Source: Luoshenia tenuis (GTDB lineage Bacteria > Bacillota > Clostridia > Christensenellales > GCA-900066905). From it: DNA of 64,000 bases. The notes under the pieces were generated by a model. That model worked only from the letters and a program-made list of their open reading frames with translations, was not told the DNA's origin and did no database searches. The translations under genes were made by a program, and so were the position numbers. The DNA lies in contig NZ_JACRSO010000003.1 of the NCBI RefSeq assembly GCF_014384745.1, positions 62,001 through 126,000 of the forward strand. Direction: 5' to 3'. Each line of letters opens with the position of its first letter. Position 1 is the first letter of the stretch. Positions 54,801 through 63,861 of the stretch are shown one piece after another.

Positions 54801-57800
54801 TTATTCCGCAGCCAGGCGCTTGTAGCTATCCAAACGGGCCTTGGCGTCCGCCTCGGTCTTCTCGAACAGCTCATCGGCAACCTCGGGGAACTGCTTCTTC
54901 AAGGAAGCATAGCGAATCTCGCCGGCCAGGAAGCCCTGGAAGTCGCCCGTGGGCTCCTTAGAATCCAGGGAGAACGGGTTCTTGCCCTGCTCTTCCAGCT
55001 CCGGGTTGAAGCGATACAGCGGCCAGTAACCGGCCTCAACCGCCTTTTTGATCTCCGCCTGAGACTTGCTCATGTTGATACCATGGTTGATGCACGGCGC
55101 ATAAGCGATGATCAGGGACGGGCCGTGATAAGCTTCCGCCTCGGTCATAGCCTTGATCAGCTGATTGGGGTTCGCGCTCATGGCGACCGTGGCCACGTAC
55201 ACATAGCCGTAGCTCATGGCCATCATGCCCAGATCCTTTTTACGGGTGCGCTTGCCGGCGGCAGCGAACTTGGCGATGGAACCGGTAGGCGTGGACTTGG
55301 AGGCCTGACCGCCGGTGTTGGAATACACCTCGGTATCCAGAACCAGGATGTTCACATCCTCGCCCTGGGCCAGCACGTGATCCAATCCGCCGTAGCCGAT
55401 GTCGTAAGCCCAACCGTCGCCACCGAAGATCCAGACGGATTTCTTAACGAACAAATCGCTCTGCGCTAAGATAGCGGCAGCCTTCTCGCACTTATCGGCG
55501 TACTTGGGCAGCAACTCGTTCAGCGCGGCAGCGGCAGCCTTGGAAGCGTCGGCGTCCTCTTTGCCATCCAGCCAAGCCTGATAGGCGGCCTTCAGATCTT
55601 CCGGCGCGCCCTCCATGGCGTCGATCATCATGTCGGCCAGTTTGGCGCGGCGCTGATTGAACGCCAGGTTCATGCCGAAGCCGAACTCCGCGTTATCCTC
55701 GAACAGGCTGTTGGCCCAAGCGGGACCCTGGCCCTTTTCGTTGGTGGTGTACGGGCAGGTCGGGGCGGAACCGCCATAGATGGAGGAGCAGCCCGTCGCG
55801 TTGGCAACGACCATGCGATCGCCAAACAGCTGAGAAACCAGCTTGACATAAGGCGTCTCGCCGCAGCCAGCGCAGGCGCCGGAGAACTCGAACAGCGGCT
55901 GGAGGAACTGGCTGCCCTTAACGGTAGCCTTGCTCACCGGTACCTCGACCTTGGGCAGCTTCTCGGAGAAGGCCAGGTTGGGGCTCTCGATGGGTTCCAC
56001 TTCGGCCAGCGGCGTCATGACCAGGGCTTTCTGCTTGGACGGGCAAACGTCCGCGCAGTTGCCGCAGCCGGTGCAATCCAGCGGATAGACCTGAATGCGG
56101 AACTCCATGCCCTCTAAGCCCTTGCCAATGGCTTTCTTATGCGTATAACCTTCCGGCGCGCCATTCAGATCCTCAGCCTTAGCGATGACCGGGCGGATCG
56201 CCGCGTGCGGGCAGACCAGCGAGCACTGGTTGCACTGAATGCAGTTCTCGGGGATCCACTTGGGTACGTTAACGGCGATGCCGCGTTTTTCGTACTGGGT
56301 GGTTCCGGTGGGAACGCGGCCATCAGCAGAGAAGGTGGAAACCGGCAGCTTGTCGCCTTCCTGCGCCAGGATCGGATGGATGACCTCGTTGAAATAATCG
56401 GGAGCCTGCACCTTGACGGGAACGGCGCCCTCGGTGGTGGTAGCCCAGGACTCGGGCACCTTCACCTCGACCAGGCCGCTGATGGCGTTATCGATAGCGG
56501 CATAGTTCATGTTGACGATCTTATCGCCCTTGCGGCCGTAGGACTTTTTAACGGCCTGCTTCATGTAATCCTCAGCCTGCTCGTAGGGGATTACGTTCGA
56601 AATCTTGAAGAACGCGGCCTGCATGATGGTGTTGATGCGGCCACCCATGCCCACCTCGCCGGCGATCTTGATCGCGTCGATGGTGTAGAACTTCAAGTGT
56701 TTTTTGGCGATAACATTCTTCATGGAAGCGGGCAGCTGCTCGTCCATCTCCTCAGGCGACCAGGGGCTGTTGAGCAGGAAGGTGCCGCCATCCTTAATGG
56801 ATGAAAGCATGTTATAGCGCGTCACATAGGACGGGTTATGGCAAGCCACAAAGTCGGCCTGATCGATCAGATAGGCGGACTGGATGGGCTTATGGCCAAA
56901 GCGCAGGTGCGAGATCGTGATGCCGCCGGACTTCTTGGAGTCATACACGAAATAGCCCTGGGCGAACATATCGGTATGGTCGCCGATGATCTTGATGGAG
57001 TTCTTGTTGGCGCCGACGGTACCATCAGAACCCAGGCCGTAGAACATGCCCGAGAAGGTGCCTTCCGGTACGGTGTCGATCAGCTCGCCCTCCGGCAGGG
57101 AGGTGAACGTCACATCATCGTTGATGCCCACGGTGAAGTTGTTCTTGGGCTGGGCAGCAGCCAGGTTATCCAGAACCACTTTGACCATGGAAGGCGTGAA
57201 CTCCTTGGAGCCCAGGCCATAACGGCCGCCGAACACCGCGATATCGCTCATGCCGTTCTCAGAGAGCACGGTGCAAACATCCTGATACAGCGGCTCGCCC
57301 AGAGAACCGGCCTCTTTGGTGCGGTCCAGCACGGCGATCTTCTTGACGCTCTTGGGCAGGGCAGCGATAAAGTGCTTGGCCGAGAAGGGACGATACAGGC
57401 GAACCTTCAGCACGCCGACCTTCTCACCCTTAGCGGTGAGGTAGTTAACGGCCTCCTCCGCCACATCGCAGCCGGAACCCATAATGATGACGACGCGGTC
57501 AGCATCGGGCGCGCCCACGTAATCAAACAGGTGATATTCGCGGCCGGTGAGGGCGGAAACCTTTTTCATCTCCTCTTCCACGATCTCGGGCACGGCCTGA
57601 TAATACTTGTTAGCCGCCTCGCGGTTCTGGAAGTAGATGTCCGGGTTCTGAGCGGTACCCTGCTGATGAGGATGCTCAGGATTCATGCCGCGTTTGCGGA
57701 AAGCCTCGATGGCGTCATAATCCACCAGCTTGGCCAGATCTTCATAATCGATATCCTCGATCTTGGACACTTCGTGAGAGGTACGGAACCCATCAAAGAA

Positions 57801-58304
57801 GTGCACAAAGGGCACGGAAGCCTTCAGCGTGGCCAGGTGCGCTACGGTAGCCAGGTCCATAACCTCCTGTACGGAAGCGGAAGCCAGCATCGCAAAACCG
57901 GTGGCACGGGTGGACATAACGTCCTGATGGTCGCCGAAGATGGACAGCGCGTGCGCAGCCAGGGCGCGGGCGCTTACGTGGAAGACGCAGGGCAAAAGCT
58001 CGCCAGCGATCTTATACATATTGGGGATCATCAGCAGCAGGCCCTGGGAAGCGGTGAAGGTGGTGGTCAGGGCACCGGCGGCCAAAGAGCCGTGTACGGC
58101 GCCGGCGGCACCGGCCTCAGACTGCATCTCGCTGATCTTCAGCGTCTGACCGAAAATATTCTTACGGCCATGGGCAGCCCAGTCGTCACACACTTCAGCC
58201 ATGGTGGACGAAGGCGTGATGGGATAGATCGCCGCTACATCCGAAAATGCATACGCCACATGGGCGGCGGCGGTATTCCCATCAATGGTAATTTTCTTAG
58301 CCAT
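54801..58304 (-). CDS. nifJ: pyruvate:ferredoxin (flavodoxin) oxidoreductase
   Basis: A 1167-residue single-chain PFOR that converts pyruvate and CoA to acetyl-CoA, CO2 and reduced ferredoxin. All domains are visible: the N-terminal pyruvate-binding part (AAHVAYAFSDVAAIYPITPSSTMAE), the ferredoxin-like domain with two 4Fe-4S motifs (CIQCNQCSLVCP and CTGCGNCADVCP), the proximal cluster cysteines in GACAGCGETPYVKL, and the thiamine site GDGWAYDIGYGG. I start at MAKKITIDGN because AAGGAGG lies just upstream; the ORF extends 26 codons further without support. It is the central pyruvate exit of an anaerobe, on its own promoter. Confidence 0.97.
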   Translation of the reverse strand: MAKKITIDGNTAAAHVAYAFSDVAAIYPITPSSTMAEVCDDWAAHGRKNIFGQTLKISEMQSEAGAAGAVHGSLAAGALTTTFTASQGLLLMIPNMYKIAGELLPCVFHVSARALAAHALSIFGDHQDVMSTRATGFAMLASASVQEVMDLATVAHLATLKASVPFVHFFDGFRTSHEVSKIEDIDYEDLAKLVDYDAIEAFRKRGMNPEHPHQQGTAQNPDIYFQNREAANKYYQAVPEIVEEEMKKVSALTGREYHLFDYVGAPDADRVVIIMGSGCDVAEEAVNYLTAKGEKVGVLKVRLYRPFSAKHFIAALPKSVKKIAVLDRTKEAGSLGEPLYQDVCTVLSENGMSDIAVFGGRYGLGSKEFTPSMVKVVLDNLAAAQPKNNFTVGINDDVTFTSLPEGELIDTVPEGTFSGMFYGLGSDGTVGANKNSIKIIGDHTDMFAQGYFVYDSKKSGGITISHLRFGHKPIQSAYLIDQADFVACHNPSYVTRYNMLSSIKDGGTFLLNSPWSPEEMDEQLPASMKNVIAKKHLKFYTIDAIKIAGEVGMGGRINTIMQAAFFKISNVIPYEQAEDYMKQAVKKSYGRKGDKIVNMNYAAIDNAISGLVEVKVPESWATTTEGAVPVKVQAPDYFNEVIHPILAQEGDKLPVSTFSADGRVPTGTTQYEKRGIAVNVPKWIPENCIQCNQCSLVCPHAAIRPVIAKAEDLNGAPEGYTHKKAIGKGLEGMEFRIQVYPLDCTGCGNCADVCPSKQKALVMTPLAEVEPIESPNLAFSEKLPKVEVPVSKATVKGSQFLQPLFEFSGACAGCGETPYVKLVSQLFGDRMVVANATGCSSIYGGSAPTCPYTTNEKGQGPAWANSLFEDNAEFGFGMNLAFNQRRAKLADMMIDAMEGAPEDLKAAYQAWLDGKEDADASKAAAAALNELLPKYADKCEKAAAILAQSDLFVKKSVWIFGGDGWAYDIGYGGLDHVLAQGEDVNILVLDTEVYSNTGGQASKSTPTGSIAKFAAAGKRTRKKDLGMMAMSYGYVYVATVAMSANPNQLIKAMTEAEAYHGPSLIIAYAPCINHGINMSKSQAEIKKAVEAGYWPLYRFNPELEEQGKNPFSLDSKEPTGDFQGFLAGEIRYASLKKQFPEVADELFEKTEADAKARLDSYKRLAAE

Positions 58305-58417
58305 GTAGGAAACCTCCTTAAAAATTGTACGTTGGATAGGGTATAAACAAACGCGGCAAAGCCACGGCAATGCGCCATCCACCCCGGATCGGCTTTACCG
58401 GCATCTTTACCGCCCTT

Positions 58418-58447
58418 ATTATATCTTTTCTGTTAAAGGCTTGTCAA
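58418..58447 (-). promoter_or_regulatory. sigma-A promoter of nifJ
   Basis: On the minus strand: TTGACA (58447-58442), an 18-base spacer and TATAAT (58423-58418), about 115 bases before the start codon. Confidence 0.92.
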
Positions 58448-58640
58448 GGAAAAGGGGGCGTGACTTCTATATAATACAAATTCCCGCCGCGGGCCGCGCC
58501 TAAACCTGGGATAAGCGCTACGAATACCCTTGGGGAAACCCCTGTACTTTTGCACGCTAATGTGATAAAATACAAGGCAGAAGGGCCGCGGCAGCGCAGG
58601 GATAGGCCGCGGATACCGAAAGGACAGAGGGTGGAATGTG

Positions 58641-59711
58641 ATGGAAAAGCTTTGGAGCGCCGTAACCCAGCGTCTGGAACCGTACGTTCCGGGCGAGCAG
58701 CCGCAGGACCGGCAGTATATCAAATTAAATACCAATGAGAATCCCTATCCCCCGTCTCCGCGGGCGCTGGAGGCCATTCGTGCGGCGGCAGGCGAGGGGC
58801 TTAGGCTCTATCCCGACCCGGAGGCCCGCGGATTACGCCGGGCGATCGCGCAGCGGCATGGGCTGGGGATAGAGGAGGTCTTTGCCGGCAACGGATCGGA
58901 CGAGGTGTTGGCGCTGGCCTTCCAGGCGTTTTTTGATGCCTCACGAACGCTGCTTTTCCCGGACATTACCTATAGCTTTTATTCGGTGTTTTGCGGACTG
59001 TTCGGCATCCCCTACCGGGAGGTGCCGCTGGACGAAGGACTTTGCATCCGGGTGGAGGATTATCTGCAACCCTCCGGCGGGGTGATCTTCCCCAACCCCA
59101 ATGCGCCCACGGCCCAGGCGCTGGCGGCGCAGGATATCCTGCGCATCCTGGAGGCCGACCCGGACCGCGTGGTGGTGGTGGACGAGGCGTACGTGATGTT
59201 CGGGGCCGAGTCCATGGTGCCCTATATTCGGGATTATCCGAACCTTCTGGTGATCACCACCTTAAGCAAATCACACGCGCTGGCGGGCCTGCGGGGCGGC
59301 TATGCCCTGGGGCAAGCCCATTTGATCGAAGGGCTAACGCGGGTAAAGGATTCGTTTAACTCCTATCCACTGGACCGGCTGGCGCTGGCCGGTGCGCAGG
59401 CAGCTATTGAGGACGAAGCCTATACCAAGGAGCAGACGCTTAAAGTCATGGCCACCCGGGAGCGGTTTGCCGCCGCCATCGGGGCGATGGGCTTTACAGT
59501 GCTGCCCTCCCGCGCGAATTTTGTGTTTGCCGCGCCGCCTCAGGGGGTAAGCGGCCAGGAGATGTTTGCCGCGCTGCGGGAACGGGGCATACTGGTGCGC
59601 CGCTTTTCCAAAGCGCGGATCGATAATTACCTGCGCATTACCATCGGCACGGAGGAAGAGATGGAAAAGGTGCTGCGCGCGGTCGCGGAAATCCTTGCGC
59701 AAAGGGCATAG
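58641..59711 (+). CDS. hisC: histidinol-phosphate aminotransferase
   Basis: A 356-residue fold-type I aminotransferase of the HisC group, acting in histidine synthesis or, in some bacteria, also on aromatic keto acids. Visible are KLNTNENPYPPSPRA (the N-terminal NENP motif), FAGNGSDEVLALAFQAF, PNAPTAQAL, VVVDEAYVMFG, the Schiff-base lysine in TTLSKSHALAGLRGGYALG, and a C-terminal RIDNYLRITIGT. I prefer ATG 58641 over GTG 58638; both share GAGGGTGG upstream. No other his gene is near, so it stands outside the usual operon. Confidence 0.92.
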   Translation: MEKLWSAVTQRLEPYVPGEQPQDRQYIKLNTNENPYPPSPRALEAIRAAAGEGLRLYPDPEARGLRRAIAQRHGLGIEEVFAGNGSDEVLALAFQAFFDASRTLLFPDITYSFYSVFCGLFGIPYREVPLDEGLCIRVEDYLQPSGGVIFPNPNAPTAQALAAQDILRILEADPDRVVVVDEAYVMFGAESMVPYIRDYPNLLVITTLSKSHALAGLRGGYALGQAHLIEGLTRVKDSFNSYPLDRLALAGAQAAIEDEAYTKEQTLKVMATRERFAAAIGAMGFTVLPSRANFVFAAPPQGVSGQEMFAALRERGILVRRFSKARIDNYLRITIGTEEEMEKVLRAVAEILAQRA

Positions 59712-59776
59712 CGCCTGAAAATATAATATAAATATAGGAAGCGTAAAGGATTAAAAAAGGAGGCGGAAACCGGGCT

Positions 59777-60643
59777 ATGGGCAAGCGTTATCAAAACGAT
59801 GTGGCGATCAGCTGGCCGGTGGAGACGGCGGAGCGGATCATAGGGGACTTTTTTGACAAAGAGGGTTTTGTGCTCACCGATTATAAGGGCGAGCGGGTAT
59901 GGAAAAAGGGCGTGGGGCTGATGACGGCGCCCCAGTTTGTCAAGACCACCTGCCGGCAGGGCGGCGTGCAGATCGAGGCCTGGCTTAAGTTTGCCATCCT
60001 GCCCGGGGTGTATTGCGGCGAGATGGGGCTGAACGGCTTCTGGGGCTTTGCGGTAAAGCAGATGCTTCGCGGACGGGTGGAGGCCCTGATCGCGCTGTTG
60101 CAGCAGCCCGGAGGACAGGGCGGAGCTGAGCAAATACCCGCCCAGCCGGTAACAGCGGAACAGACGAAGAGGGCTGCGGTATCCGCGCCTCAGGATGAGC
60201 CTGAAAGCCTGGCCGATAGCGCTGCGCCCGCAGCGCAAAGCGAACCAGCCACGGCGGTGACGCAGGCAGAAAGTCCCGCGGTATCCGCGTCAGTAAATAC
60301 GGCGGAGCGTAGGGCTGATACGGACGCTGCGCCCGCAGCGCAAAGCGAACCGGCTGCAGCGGAAGCGGCACAGCCTGTGCCGCCCAAGATGCACGACCCG
60401 GTGAACAAGGCCACCCTTTCGCTGGTGATGGGGCTGGTCTCCATCGTGACGTGGCTGATCCCCTTGGGCGGGCTGGCTACCTCGATCATCGGCATCGTCA
60501 GCGCGGTGCCGGGCATGCGCTCTTCCGCTCGGGGGCGGGCGGTGGCAGGCTTGGTACTGAGCATCATCTTTTTGGTGATCTCGGTGGTGGCCTGGATGAT
60601 CAACTTAGCGGGCGCCTGCCTGGTATTAAGCGATATCTTTTAG
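59777..60643 (+). CDS. DUF4190-containing membrane protein with Ala/Pro/Glu-rich linker
   Basis: A 288-residue protein. Residues 1-110 form a globular N-terminal domain (YQNDVAISWPVETAERIIGDFFDKEGFVLTDYKGERVWKKG) with no family I can name. A linker of about 90 residues is rich in Ala, Gln, Glu and Pro and contains an imperfect repeat (DSAAPAAQSEPATA and DAAPAAQSEPAAAE), also visible as repeated DNA. The C-terminal 80 residues are a DUF4190 helix pair (NKATLSLVMGLVSIVTWLIPLGGLATSIIGIVSAV; GRAVAGLVLSIIFLVISVVAWMI). The N-terminal domain therefore faces the cytoplasm or surface from a two-helix anchor. Function unknown. Confidence 0.65.
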   Translation: MGKRYQNDVAISWPVETAERIIGDFFDKEGFVLTDYKGERVWKKGVGLMTAPQFVKTTCRQGGVQIEAWLKFAILPGVYCGEMGLNGFWGFAVKQMLRGRVEALIALLQQPGGQGGAEQIPAQPVTAEQTKRAAVSAPQDEPESLADSAAPAAQSEPATAVTQAESPAVSASVNTAERRADTDAAPAAQSEPAAAEAAQPVPPKMHDPVNKATLSLVMGLVSIVTWLIPLGGLATSIIGIVSAVPGMRSSARGRAVAGLVLSIIFLVISVVAWMINLAGACLVLSDIF

Positions 60644-60654
60644 GCTTGGCCGTC

Positions 60655-60683
60655 TTGCCAATTGGATAAAAATATGCTAGATT
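60655..60683 (+). promoter_or_regulatory. probable promoter of the dehydrogenase-malic enzyme operon
   Basis: TTGCCA (60655-60660), a 17-base spacer and TAGATT (60678-60683). It lies between the end of the DUF4190 gene and the leader hairpins. Confidence 0.55.
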
Positions 60684-60766
60684 AAAGGTGTAGAAACCTT
60701 TAGAGATGAAGAGTAAAGGTATGGGCGTGTTTGCTATACACGTAAAGTACTTTTACTCTTTTTTTG
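60683..60766 (+). terminator. leader hairpin and terminator upstream of the type-2 dehydrogenase
   Basis: A 13-bp stem AAGAGTAAAGGTA (60709-60721) with TACTTTTACTCTT (60748-60760; one G-U), an inner CGTGT/ACACG pair and a T run form an intrinsic terminator. Just upstream TAAAGGT/ACCTTTA (60683-60702) form another hairpin whose 3' arm ACCTTT could instead pair with the AAAGGT of the terminator's 5' arm. That allows attenuation; it may also simply end the upstream gene. Confidence 0.6.
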
Positions 60767-60837
60767 CGCCTATAGCGCCGCAGGTTTCTACCGTCAATCG
60801 ATTCGTTAAAGGCAATGAAGAAAGGGGAAAATGGATC

Positions 60838-61950
60838 ATGGCTAAAACCAACATCGTCGATTGGACCACGATTACCAATTTCGTAGTAGACGCTTTTAAA
60901 GGCTACGGCATCCCGGAGGAGGACGCGAAGATCTGTGCGGACGTGCTGCTGGAGAGCGACAAGCGCGGCATCGAGTCCCACGGGTGCAACCGCTTTAAGC
61001 CTATCTATCTGGACCGCATCAAGGCGGGCATCCAAAACCCCGTGACCAATTATGAGATCGTGAAAGAGACCGAGACCACCGCTGTGGTGGACGGGCATGA
61101 CGGCATGGGCCAGGTCATCGGCTATAAATCCATGCAGCTGGCTATTGATAAGGCTAAAAAGTACGGCATGGGCATGGTGGTTGTGCGCAACTCCTGCCAC
61201 TATGGCATCGCCGGCTACTACACCACCATGGCGGCTAAACAGGGCTGCATCGGCCTGACCGGCACCAACGCCCGGCCCACCGTTGCGCCGACCTTTGGCG
61301 TAGAGGGCATGTTCGGCACCAACCCCCTTACCCTGGGCGTGCCCACGGATGAGGCGTTTGACTTCAACTTTGACGCGGCTACCTCCATCACCCAGAACGG
61401 CAAGCTGGAGTACTATGAGCGCATCGGCGAGAATCTGCATGCCGGTACGGTAGTGGGCGCGGATGGCAAGGCCATTGAGGGCGACGCGGGCGCGGCGCTT
61501 AAGGCTATCGGCAGCGGCAATGCGGCGCTGACCACGCTGGGCGGCATCGGCGAAGATTTGGGCGGCTACAAGGGCTACGGCTTTGCGATGTTCGTAGAGT
61601 TCCTTTCCGCGGTACTGCAGGATGGCAGCTACGGCAAAGCGCTGATCGGCAAGGGCGAAAACGGCGAGAAGCGCCCCTTCCACCTGGGTCACTTCTTCAT
61701 CGCCATCGATACCGACCACTTCATGGGCGAGGATGTTTGCCGCAAGAAGGCGGGCGACATTATCCGCGAAGTGCGCAGCGCCAAAAAAGCCCCGGGTGCA
61801 GAGCGCATCTACACTGCCGGCGAGAAGGAGTACGAGATCCGTCTGGCCCGCAAGGACGGCGTGCCCATCAACGAGTCTGTACAGAAGGAGTTCATCGCCG
61901 TGCGCGACGAGCTGGGCCTGACGCAGTATAAATTCCCCTTTGAGGACTAA
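60838..61950 (+). CDS. malate/L-lactate dehydrogenase, Ldh2 family
   Basis: A 370-residue NAD(P)-dependent dehydrogenase of the type-2 malate/lactate (YlbC/ComC/ureidoglycolate) family. Visible are LLESDKRGIESHGCNRF (active-site histidine region), VRNSCHYGIAGYYTTMA, GLTGTNARPTVAPTFGVEGMFGTNPLTLGVP and GGYKGYGFAMFVEFL. The start is the ATG behind AAAGGGG; the frame is open earlier but lies in the leader hairpin. It is followed after 31 bases by malic enzyme, so a malate substrate is plausible: it would make oxaloacetate or work in reverse. Lactate cannot be excluded. Confidence 0.88.
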   Translation: MAKTNIVDWTTITNFVVDAFKGYGIPEEDAKICADVLLESDKRGIESHGCNRFKPIYLDRIKAGIQNPVTNYEIVKETETTAVVDGHDGMGQVIGYKSMQLAIDKAKKYGMGMVVVRNSCHYGIAGYYTTMAAKQGCIGLTGTNARPTVAPTFGVEGMFGTNPLTLGVPTDEAFDFNFDAATSITQNGKLEYYERIGENLHAGTVVGADGKAIEGDAGAALKAIGSGNAALTTLGGIGEDLGGYKGYGFAMFVEFLSAVLQDGSYGKALIGKGENGEKRPFHLGHFFIAIDTDHFMGEDVCRKKAGDIIREVRSAKKAPGAERIYTAGEKEYEIRLARKDGVPINESVQKEFIAVRDELGLTQYKFPFED

Positions 61951-61981
61951 GAAAGATTCGATTTCATAAGAGGAGGACAAT

Positions 61982-63154
61982 ATGAATATCCGTGAAGAGT
62001 CGCTGAAAAAGCATTATGAGTGGAAGGGCAAGATCGAAGTGGTCTCCCGCGCTTCCATCAACACCCGTGAGGAGCTGGCCCTGGCCTACACCCCCGGTGT
62101 TGCCGAGCCCTGCATGGTCATCCATGACGACTATGACAAGTCCTTTGAGCTGACCCGCCGCAGCAACCTGGTAGCCGTCATTACCGATGGCACCGCCGTG
62201 CTGGGTCTGGGCGATATCGGCCCGGAGGCCGGTATGCCGGTTATGGAGGGCAAATGCGCGCTGTTTAAGGAGTTTGCGGATGTGGACGCCTTCCCGCTGT
62301 GCGTGCGCTCCAAGGATGTGGACGAGATCGTCAACACCATTTATATGATCTCCGGCAGCTTTGGCGGCATCAACCTGGAGGATATTGCCGCGCCCCGCTG
62401 CTTTGAGATCGAAAACCGCTTGAAAGAGCTGTGCGACATCCCGATTTTCCACGATGACCAGCACGGGACGGCTATCGTCGTGGCCGCGGCGATGATCAAC
62501 GCGCTGCGCCTGACGGGCAAGAAGAAAGAGGAGATCAAGGTGGTCTTAAACGGCGCGGGCGCCGCGGGCAACGCCATTGCCAAGCTGCTGCTCAGCCTGG
62601 GCATCAAGAGCGTGGCCATGTGCGACCGCAAGGGCCTGATCTATGAGGGCCGCGAGGGCATGGACCCTGCCAAGCAGGAAATGGCCAAGATCACCAACCT
62701 GGAGAAAAAACAGGGCTCCCTGGCGGATGCCGTCAATGGCGCCGACGTGTTCCTGGGCGTTTCCGCCCCGGGCGTGCTGACCCCGGATATGGTGCGCACC
62801 ATGAACAAGGATGCGATCGTACTGGCGATGGCCAACCCCACGCCCGAGATCATGCCGGACGAGGCCAAGGCCGCCGGCGCGCGCATCGTGGGCACGGGCC
62901 GCAGCGATTTCCCCAACCAGATCAACAATGTGCTGGCCTTCCCTGGCATCTTCCGTGGTGCGCTGGATTGCCGCGCTTCCGAGATCAACGAGGCGATGAA
63001 GGTGGCCGCCGCCGAGGCGCTGGCCAACCTGGTGCCGGACGACAAACTGAACGAGGAGTACATCCTGCCGGATGCGCTGGATAAGCGCGTGGGCCAGTTT
63101 GTGGCCGAGGCCGTTGCCAAAGCCGCCCGCGAAAGCGGCGTGGCCCGCATCTAA
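61982..63154 (+). CDS. NAD(P)-dependent malic enzyme
   Basis: A 390-residue bacterial-type malic enzyme that converts malate to pyruvate and CO2. The catalytic tyrosine is in LAYTPGVAEPCM, the lysine in VMEGKCALFKEFADVDAFP, the metal-binding DD in FHDDQHGTAIV, and the cofactor motif in LNGAGAAGNAIAKLLL; ANPTPEIMPDEA is typical of the small bacterial type. Together with the upstream dehydrogenase and nifJ nearby it points to malate-pyruvate interconversion feeding acetyl-CoA. AGGAGGAC is the ribosome site. The operon ends at the terminator at 63166. Confidence 0.95.
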   Translation: MNIREESLKKHYEWKGKIEVVSRASINTREELALAYTPGVAEPCMVIHDDYDKSFELTRRSNLVAVITDGTAVLGLGDIGPEAGMPVMEGKCALFKEFADVDAFPLCVRSKDVDEIVNTIYMISGSFGGINLEDIAAPRCFEIENRLKELCDIPIFHDDQHGTAIVVAAAMINALRLTGKKKEEIKVVLNGAGAAGNAIAKLLLSLGIKSVAMCDRKGLIYEGREGMDPAKQEMAKITNLEKKQGSLADAVNGADVFLGVSAPGVLTPDMVRTMNKDAIVLAMANPTPEIMPDEAKAAGARIVGTGRSDFPNQINNVLAFPGIFRGALDCRASEINEAMKVAAAEALANLVPDDKLNEEYILPDALDKRVGQFVAEAVAKAARESGVARI

Positions 63155-63165
63155 CCAAAAGCGAT

Positions 63166-63200
63166 AAAAAAGACCGCTGCAAAACGCAGCGGTCTTTTTA
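63166..63200. terminator. bidirectional terminator between malic enzyme and the ABC permease
   Basis: AAAAAGACCGCTGC (63167-63180) and GCAGCGGTCTTTTT (63186-63199) pair around AAAAC, with A and T flanks serving both convergent genes. Confidence 0.95.
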
Positions 63201-63216
63201 TATATCAATAGGCGAA

Positions 63217-63861
63217 TTAAAATTCTTTTTTGCTCATGATCCGTACGGACAGGGCGTAAGAGAGCGCTACGATCGCCAGTACGGCCAAGGGCAGCAGCGG
63301 CAGGGCGATCTGAAACCAGCGGTCCAGCGCGGCGAGATCCGGCGCGGGCAGCCCCAACGCCTCGCCGATATAGCGCCAGCCCAGGGATAGAACGGTGGGG
63401 ATCAGGACTACGGCCAGCAACAGCAGCCGCCCTTTTTCCGCGCCGAACTTATAGAGCAGCGGCAGCAAAATACTGCCCAAGACCAGGGAAGCGCCGCAAA
63501 ACAGGCCCGCTTGCATAAACAGCGCGCCGGGGTCCCACTGGCCGCGGATGATACCCTGGATCCCGATAGCAACGCAGCCCACCAGGCAGCCCAACGCGGC
63601 CAGGATCAGCATGACGGCGTATTTCCCCAAAACCAGCTGCTGGCGGGTGATAGGCATGGTCAAAACGTATTTATCCCATTTGGCCATTTCGTCGTAGCTC
63701 AAGGTGGTGATGACCATCATGGTGCACAGCACCGTGGCCACTGCGGCGAAGCCGCTGTTCTCCATGGGGAGAAAAATAGCCCCGTAGAGCAGTAGAATTA
63801 GGATCAGGGTAAAGCTATAGCGTTTGAGATTTAAGAAATCTTTGGCGATCAAACCCTTCAA
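63217..63861 (-). CDS. ABC-2 type exporter permease
   Basis: A 214-residue membrane protein with six hydrophobic segments. GLIAKDFLNLKRY at the N-terminus and SYDEMAKWDKYVLTMPITRQQLVLGKY in the first loop are typical of the ABC2_membrane_5 group found with single ATPases in Firmicutes exporters (peptide or antibiotic efflux, lantibiotic immunity). The start appears to be TTG overlapping the TGA stop of the upstream ATPase gene (TTGA), showing strong coupling. The cargo is unknown. Confidence 0.85.
   Translation of the reverse strand: MKGLIAKDFLNLKRYSFTLILILLLYGAIFLPMENSGFAAVATVLCTMMVITTLSYDEMAKWDKYVLTMPITRQQLVLGKYAVMLILAALGCLVGCVAIGIQGIIRGQWDPGALFMQAGLFCGASLVLGSILLPLLYKFGAEKGRLLLLAVVLIPTVLSLGWRYIGEALGLPAPDLAALDRWFQIALPLLPLAVLAIVALSYALSVRIMSKKEF

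Noticed and set aside
56838..58346. 502-codon plus-strand ORF opposite nifJ, and similar long antisense ORFs (for example 30451-32295, 60700-61980)
   Set aside because: Shadows caused by biased codon use of real genes on the other strand; no ribosome site, no recognisable domains.
54801..58382. Longer nifJ start at 58382
   Set aside because: The 26 extra codons precede the ribosome site AAGGAGG and do not match the family's N-terminus.
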